Assembly: GCA_021794175.1 (NCBI GenBank)
Contig: JAJYRI010000012.1
Location: 1 to 43,532 of the forward strand
DNA from: a bacterium
GTDB lineage: Bacteria; Vulcanimicrobiota; Vulcanimicrobiia; Vulcanimicrobiales; Vulcanimicrobiaceae
Reading direction: 5' to 3'
Length of the DNA stretch: 43,532 nt
Made by a program: the position numbers and the translations under genes. The notes beneath the pieces are model-generated. The model was given only the letters and a program-made list of their open reading frames with translations. It did no database searches and was not told the origin of the DNA. The number at the start of each line of letters is the position of its first letter. Position 1 is the stretch's first letter. Shown in pieces: positions 40,053 to 43,532 of the stretch.

Positions 40053-40221
40053 GGGCGCCGCTGCGGCTCGCGCGAAGATCGTCGAAACTGCGGTCGGGTT
40101 CGCGCGCGGCGCGACGCCATGGGGCGAGGGCCGGCTCGGAGCGTTCGGTTCGTTCGACGCCTCCGAGCAGGACGGCGAAGATCGCCGCCGCTTCTTCCTG
40201 CGTAGGGGAGGGCGCGATCAC
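40042..40221 (-). CDS. Small acyl-CoA carboxylase epsilon-like subunit (candidate)
   Basis: A 59-residue frame from GTG 40221 to TAA 40042 starts MIAPSPTQEEAAAIFAVLL. It contains PWRRAAREPD and ends DLRASRSGARVL. Its start overlaps the fabI stop (GTGA), and its end overlaps the carboxylase start by 11 nt, so it fills the gap exactly and keeps all three coupled. The pattern PTxEExAAIxAVL, then a W-R-x-A-A-R segment, resembles the epsilon subunits of actinobacterial acetyl/propionyl-CoA carboxylases, which stabilise the alpha-beta complex. The family call is by resemblance only. Confidence 0.65.
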   Translation of the reverse strand: MIAPSPTQEEAAAIFAVLLGGVERTERSEPALAPWRRAAREPDRSFDDLRASRSGARVL

Positions 40222-41009
40222 GCCGGGCGCTCCGGCGGCGGATACATGCCCATCGCATGGAAACCGGCGTCGACGAAATGGATGTCGCCGGTGATCGCTG
40301 CGGCGAGCGGCGACGCCAGGTAGACTGCGGTATTGCCGACATCGTCGATGGTAACGTTGCGCCGCAACGGTGCGGTCGCCTCGACGACGTCGAGCATCTT
40401 CGTGAAGCCGCCGACCTGTCGCGCGCTCGCGGTCTTGATCGGGCCCGCCGAGATGCCGTTGACGCGAATGCTGCGGTCGCCGAGATCGAAGGCGAGATAG
40501 CGAATCGAAGCTTCCAGCGCCGCCTTCGCGATCCCCATCAGGTTGTAGTTCGGAACGATCTGTGTCGCGCCGAGGTAGGTCATCGCCATAATCGATGCGC
40601 CGTCGTTGAGGTGCTCGCGTAACGCTTGGACGAGCGCGATCAACGAGTACGCCGAGACGTCGAGCGAGAGTGCGAAGCCGTCGCGCGTGGTATCGTAGAC
40701 TTTTCCAACCAGGTCTTCTTTATTCGCGTAGGCGATCGAATGCACGAGAATGTCGAGCGAACCGAAATCGCGCGCGAGCGCCTCGCTCATCGCGACGATC
40801 GACGCGTGGTCGCCGACATCGCAGGGAAGCACCGGGCCGCCGCCGAGTTCGGCGGCGAGTTTCTCAACTTCGTCGCGCACGCGTTCGCCTTGGTAGCAAA
40901 ATGCGAGCCGCGCTCCGTGTTCGTGCATCTTGCGCGCGATGCCGGTAGCGATGGACCAACGATTCGCGACACCCGTAATGAGGGCGCGCTTGCCTTCAAG
41001 AAGTTTCAC
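40218..41009 (-). CDS. fabI: Enoyl-[acyl-carrier-protein] reductase (NADH), FabI
   Basis: This enzyme performs the last reduction in each round of fatty-acid elongation. The 263-residue short-chain dehydrogenase-like protein has LEGKRALITGVANRWSIATGIA (the FabI-type nucleotide loop), LVHSIAYANKEDL, the catalytic pair in YNLMGIAKAALE (Y-x6-K) and RVNGISAGPIKT. GTG 41009 is the family start. No Shine-Dalgarno site precedes it, but TGCTATCTA, an extended -10-like box, ends 7 nt upstream, so the mRNA may be leaderless. It leads the operon with the carboxylase and mutase genes. Confidence 0.94.
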   Translation of the reverse strand: MKLLEGKRALITGVANRWSIATGIARKMHEHGARLAFCYQGERVRDEVEKLAAELGGGPVLPCDVGDHASIVAMSEALARDFGSLDILVHSIAYANKEDLVGKVYDTTRDGFALSLDVSAYSLIALVQALREHLNDGASIMAMTYLGATQIVPNYNLMGIAKAALEASIRYLAFDLGDRSIRVNGISAGPIKTASARQVGGFTKMLDVVEATAPLRRNVTIDDVGNTAVYLASPLAAAITGDIHFVDAGFHAMGMYPPPERPA

Positions 41010-41022
41010 GAATCGATAGATA

Positions 41023-41047
41023 GCAGGGAGCCGCCGTTTCTCCCTGC
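41023..41047 (-). terminator. Stem-loop between the DsrE-like gene and fabI
   Basis: GCAGGGAG (41023-41030) and CTCCCTGC (41040-41047) form a perfect 8-bp stem with a 9-nt loop, placed between the DsrE-like stop and the fabI start. No T tract is present. It probably ends the DsrE-like transcript and may overlap the fabI promoter. Confidence 0.45.
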
Positions 41048-41067
41048 CGCACGTGCCGTCGGGGAGG

Positions 41068-41763
41068 CTAGAGCGAGGTTTGCAGGAGCGTGAAGCCGCG
41101 TTCCTGCACCGCGTGAACCGCCCAAACCCCCGCCGGCACGACGGTCGCACGCGGAACGAGACCTTGGGTTAGGCGCGCGTAGGTCGTCCCCGGCGATTCA
41201 TCGATGAGTCCCGCGAGATTCATCGAGAAGCCGTAGAGTGCGTTGTTGCACACGTAGAGTTGCAGGCGGGTCTGCGCGAGCAGTGCGTCGATCGAGGTAA
41301 GATCGTCGGGGCGTGCGCCCGCTGCGGCGTGCAGCGCAGGGTTCCCGGAGCCCGGCTGGAGCACCGATGGTAGGCTCGCGCGAATCCAGGCTGGAAGCCG
41401 CGTCGCCGACGGAATGAAGATCTCGTTCCAAATTGCATCGTTGAATGCCAGTGCGATAGCGACGTGGTAGAGCACGGCAACCGGAAAGATCGTTGCCAGG
41501 GGAGTCCCGATCGTCTGATAGGCGCTCATCGTATTTCCGACGGCATCGAAGACGTCGCCATGTTCGACGAGCTTCGATGCGAAGAGGTGACGGTGCGTCG
41601 CCGGGGTGCCGAGCGTCCTCTCGAACGAGGAGAGATCGAACTGTAACGGCGGCATTGTGGCGCCCGTCGGTGCCGCGGAGGCGGCGTGCGGCGATTCGAA
41701 CAACGGCGCGAGTGCCGCCAACGCAGCGCTAACCGCGATAAAATCCTTACGCGAACTCATCAT
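41068..41763 (-). CDS. Exported DsrE/DsrF-like protein with N-terminal extension
   Basis: The 231-residue product begins with two methionines and a signal sequence SSRKDFIAVSAALAALAPLF. This looks like a Tat signal in which RR is replaced by RK. The last 90 residues carry the DsrE-like pattern RLQLYVCNNALYGFSMNLAG, then VVPAGVWAVHAVQERGFTLL, with one conserved cysteine. The middle, about residues 60-135, may be a helical insertion with hydrophobic parts (TIFPVAVLYHVAIALAFND). DsrE-fold proteins carry sulfur on a cysteine, but no sulfur genes are near. It is divergent from the YciI-like gene (76 nt). Confidence 0.65.
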   Translation of the reverse strand: MMSSRKDFIAVSAALAALAPLFESPHAASAAPTGATMPPLQFDLSSFERTLGTPATHRHLFASKLVEHGDVFDAVGNTMSAYQTIGTPLATIFPVAVLYHVAIALAFNDAIWNEIFIPSATRLPAWIRASLPSVLQPGSGNPALHAAAGARPDDLTSIDALLAQTRLQLYVCNNALYGFSMNLAGLIDESPGTTYARLTQGLVPRATVVPAGVWAVHAVQERGFTLLQTSL

Positions 41764-41839
41764 GGGAGGCGGCGTTCGCGCCATCGCCGCGCGAGCCTGT
41801 TGGGATGGCCGTCGGAGCCGCGCGGCGAAGGGAACGGCC

Positions 41840-42133
41840 ATGTACTTGTTGTTATCGCGCTATACCAAGCCGCTCGCGGAGGTCGATCGGCACGTCGTCG
41901 CTCATCGCGCATTTCTCGACCGCTATTACGCGTCGGGAGATCTGATCGTGTCGGGACCGATGGAGCCGCGCGAGGGTGGCGTGATCGTCGCCAATACGAT
42001 GTCGCGCGTGAAGCTCGATGCGATCCTCGCCGAAGATCCGTTCGTGCGAGAGGGCGTGAGCGAGTATCGCGTCATCGAATTCCACGCAGCCCGCCGGCAC
42101 GCGGCGCTCGCAGAAATCGTCGCGCTGCAGTAA
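41840..42133 (+). CDS. YciI-like protein
   Basis: The 97-residue ferredoxin-fold protein starts MYLLLSRYTKPLAEVDRHVVAHRAFLDRYY and continues with GDLIVSGPMEPREGGVIV and a DPFVREGVSEY block. These are the usual YciI features: an active-site-like His and a GP loop followed by an acidic DPF. YciI-like domains occur in dechlorinases and isomerases, but most are unassigned. GAAGGGAA precedes the ATG. It stands alone between two minus-strand genes. Confidence 0.85.
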   Translation: MYLLLSRYTKPLAEVDRHVVAHRAFLDRYYASGDLIVSGPMEPREGGVIVANTMSRVKLDAILAEDPFVREGVSEYRVIEFHAARRHAALAEIVALQ

Positions 42134-42143
42134 CGCCGGAGCG

Positions 42144-42677
42144 CTACGGGAGGGGCTCGGCCTCCGCGATCGTCGTCGATTCGATCGCTTCGATCGCTTC
42201 TTGGGGATCCATGCGTTCGCGCAACTCGCGCACCTCGGGGTCGTAATGCGTCGGAATCGAGGGCAGATCGCGGCGCAGCTCGTCGAGCATCTCGATGAGC
42301 TTTGCGACTTTGCGCTCGGTGAGGAGATTGATCTGCAGGTCGAGCCGGTTGCGGAGCACCGCGATCTGCGTGAGGCGATGCTCGGTCGTGAGGATCAAGA
42401 CCGTCATGAGCAGGGCGGTGAGCGTGACCAGCCCTTGCAGCCAGAAAAACGGCGGCGGATCGGGCGCCGGCCCGCGCGCGAGGTGAAGCAACGTATTGCC
42501 TCCCACCCAGAGGACGACGAACCCAACGATCCCGTAGACCGTGCGCGGCTGACCGATGCGCCTCGTGACGCCTTCGATCCAGCGTTGGTGCCCGGAGAGA
42601 TCGTTTTCGGCTCGTCGTTCGAGATCGGCGATCGATTCGATCGCTTCGTCGATCGGCCGCTGCGTCGGTTTGGTCAA
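42144..42677 (-). CDS. DUF1003 membrane protein
   Basis: The 177-residue product has two transmembrane segments (YGIVGFVVLWVGGNTLLHL and LQGLVTLTALLMTVLILTT) separated by a PDPPPFFWLQG loop. A C-terminal coiled coil contains RNRLDLQINLLTERKVAKLIEMLDEL. The asparagine in the first helix, the PPF loop and the R-x-x-x-D-L-Q-x-N-L run are DUF1003 hallmarks. The function of the family is not established. It converges with the YciI-like gene across 10 nt. Confidence 0.88.
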   Translation of the reverse strand: MTKPTQRPIDEAIESIADLERRAENDLSGHQRWIEGVTRRIGQPRTVYGIVGFVVLWVGGNTLLHLARGPAPDPPPFFWLQGLVTLTALLMTVLILTTEHRLTQIAVLRNRLDLQINLLTERKVAKLIEMLDELRRDLPSIPTHYDPEVRELRERMDPQEAIEAIESTTIAEAEPLP

Positions 42678-42960
42678 GAGGCTCCCATGATACCCAGGAG
42701 CGGTCGCGACGAAACAACCGTTAATTATTGCCTCTCAACCGCTCGCGGAGGGGCGCGACGATACGACTGTGTCCGAAAAAGTGTGTAACTGCGGTCGAAA
42801 GGTGATGTAGTCGTGTTCACGATTGTAAACCGAGCTCTAAGCTCTCCGGCGACATGTATCGTCGATCCGTCGCAACGGGTTGCGCATGAGTATCCCCTCC
42901 ATATCGTTGGATCCGAGTTGGATGCAGTGGCGCTACTCAGCACGCATGATGCAGGTTGTA
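42678..42960. other. Non-coding stretch of 283 nt at a composition change
   Basis: No convincing gene is seen. Short open frames on both strands (72 and 89 codons) lack ribosome binding sites and recognisable motifs. From about 42760 the GC content visibly falls, and the stretch CTGTGTCCGAAAAAGTGTGT resembles the ends of some insertion sequences, though no transposase or partner repeat is present. It marks the join between the GC-rich chromosome-like part and the lower-GC segment at the right end. Confidence 0.45.
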
Positions 42961-43230
42961 TTATGGGCCTTTCCCAGCGCGTTCGCGCAGCTCAAAAAGA
43001 ACCGCAAGGGCGAAGGGAATCAGAGAAGCGAGCGAAGCCATCGTCGATATCGCGGACGGGACATGCTGCGGTGATTCGCTAAGCATGTAGCCCGTATAAA
43101 AGAGCCAGGCCGTTGCCATAAAAGCAATTCGAGCTCCTTTGCTTTTGAGACCATGAGAGCCGAATGCCCAAGCGCCATTTAACAAAAAAACAAATGGTAG
43201 ATAAAACCAGAGAGGCGAATGGTTCGTCAT
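42961..43230 (-). CDS. Small membrane protein, function unknown, lower GC
   Basis: The 89-residue product has three probable membrane helices (FYLPFVFLLNGAWAFGSHGL, IAFMATAWLFYTGYML and the SLASLIPFALAVLFEL region) and a basic C-terminus. The start ATG 43230 overlaps the stop of the upstream fragment by 3 nt (ATGA), so they formed an operon. Codon use and base composition are clearly less GC-rich than the rest of the window, which suggests horizontal transfer. I recognise no family. Confidence 0.65.
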   Translation of the reverse strand: MTNHSPLWFYLPFVFLLNGAWAFGSHGLKSKGARIAFMATAWLFYTGYMLSESPQHVPSAISTMASLASLIPFALAVLFELRERAGKGP

Positions 43231-43405
43231 GCGAATTGATCGACTCCATTGATCATTTGTGCAGTCAGATTGCAAAAATGGCGCGACGCTGCGCCTAAGA
43301 TTTCTCGGCGAAGATGCGTCGTGTTGATCTCATCGACATTTTTCGTGATATGGCGACAAAGGTCGTGAAGTAGCTTCAATGCATTATCTCCTGAGAGGCT
43401 TTGGG
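43227..43405 (-). pseudogene. C-terminal fragment of an unknown gene, cut by the repeat
   Basis: The last 59 or so residues of a protein are visible: SLSGDNALKLLHDLCRHI, then VDEINTTHLRREILGAA and FCNLTAQMINGVDQFA. The segment is helical and moderately low in GC. The coding frame continues into the 127-bp repeat, but those residues come from the repeat, so the 5' part of the gene is missing. The ATGA overlap with the membrane-protein gene supports that it was once a real gene. The family is not recognised. Confidence 0.55.
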
Positions 43406-43532
43406 CGGAGGTCGGACCGAGTTTCGGGTAAATTGGCCGGCGCCCTCGCGTAAGCGGGGCATGGAACCAGGAGCGGCGTAGCTCCGGATTATCAACATCC
43501 AAAGGAGACTACGCCGTGAAGAAATCTTACCC
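43406..43532. repeat. Right copy of the 127-bp terminal inverted repeat
   Basis: This is the exact reverse complement of 1-127. It contains the hairpin GGAGC/GCTCC (43470-43485), the site AAAGGAGA and the GTG start at 43516. The boundary at 43405/43406 falls inside the unknown gene fragment, as the left boundary falls inside the DoxX-like gene. Confidence 0.85.
43516..43532 (+). CDS. First codons of the repeat-encoded ORF, cut by the contig end
   Basis: GTG 43516 after AAAGGAGA opens VKKSYP and runs off the end, as on the left side. It is possibly a transposase start. Confidence 0.4.

Noticed and set aside
42760-42820. Possible insertion-sequence end (TGTGTCCGAAAAAGTGTGT)
   Set aside because: No transposase or matching inverted copy is present in the window; resemblance alone is too weak.
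42813-43082. 89-codon plus-strand frame near the right end
   Set aside because: It has no ribosome binding site or motif and overlaps the more plausible membrane-protein gene.

Overview
This GC-rich, densely packed bacterial window has about 38 protein-coding genes and no rRNA, tRNA or CRISPR array that I could find. Many genes overlap by 1 to 14 bases or start on GTG. The best guess is an uncultured lineage such as Candidatus Eremiobacterota (WPS-2). This rests on the gene content and on an Ig-like insert in the secreted protein at 9957-11057 whose style I associate with that group. It is an inference, not a measurement. The sequence looks like a metagenomic contig, because its first and last 127 bases are exact reverse complements of each other.

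Layout. At 1-127 lies the left copy of the terminal repeat, which cuts off a DoxX-like gene (102-224). From 385 to 9882 come a DEAD-box RNA helicase, a convergent katG, a very large secreted Asp-box propeller protein with a 55-residue acidic partner, a stomatin/slipin, and an ILVBL-like thiamine-diphosphate enzyme. From 9957 to 16432 come two secreted proteins, an AI-2E-type permease overlapping a P-type ATPase, and an unknown protein. From 16475 to 25204 come a nuclease-helicase fusion, an MFS transporter, a zinc alcohol dehydrogenase, proC with a long structured leader, an SRAP protein and an alpha/beta hydrolase. From 25322 to 28018 come small secreted proteins and a two-domain aspartyl protease.

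From 28052 to 35089 six overlapping genes form a peptidoglycan-recycling operon: nagZ, an AmiE-like serine hydrolase, anmK, a BadF-type amino-sugar kinase, murQ and an exported DUF4127 protein. Together the recognised enzymes would cut muropeptides, free the sugars from the peptide, and bring both GlcNAc and anhydro-MurNAc to GlcNAc-6-phosphate. On the opposite strand, from 41009 down to 36316, fabI, a small acyl-CoA carboxylase epsilon-like gene, a biotin carboxylase/biotin carrier subunit, the methylmalonyl-CoA mutase large subunit and methylmalonyl-CoA epimerase form a second operon. It links propionyl-CoA carboxylation and methylmalonyl-CoA rearrangement with fatty-acid synthesis. A radical SAM/SPASM gene follows it, with a leader that can fold over its own ribosome binding site.

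The most interesting signal is the leader of proC (22962-23126, minus strand). It holds a good sigma70-type promoter, a 20-codon open frame with seven proline codons starting about 3 nt after the predicted transcript start, a candidate antiterminator segment over the leader stop codon, and a strong intrinsic terminator only about 30 nt before proC. This has the architecture of a proline-sensing, ribosome-mediated attenuator. At the right end (42961-43405) a stretch of visibly lower GC carries a small membrane protein and the tail of an unknown gene that is broken by the right copy of the repeat.
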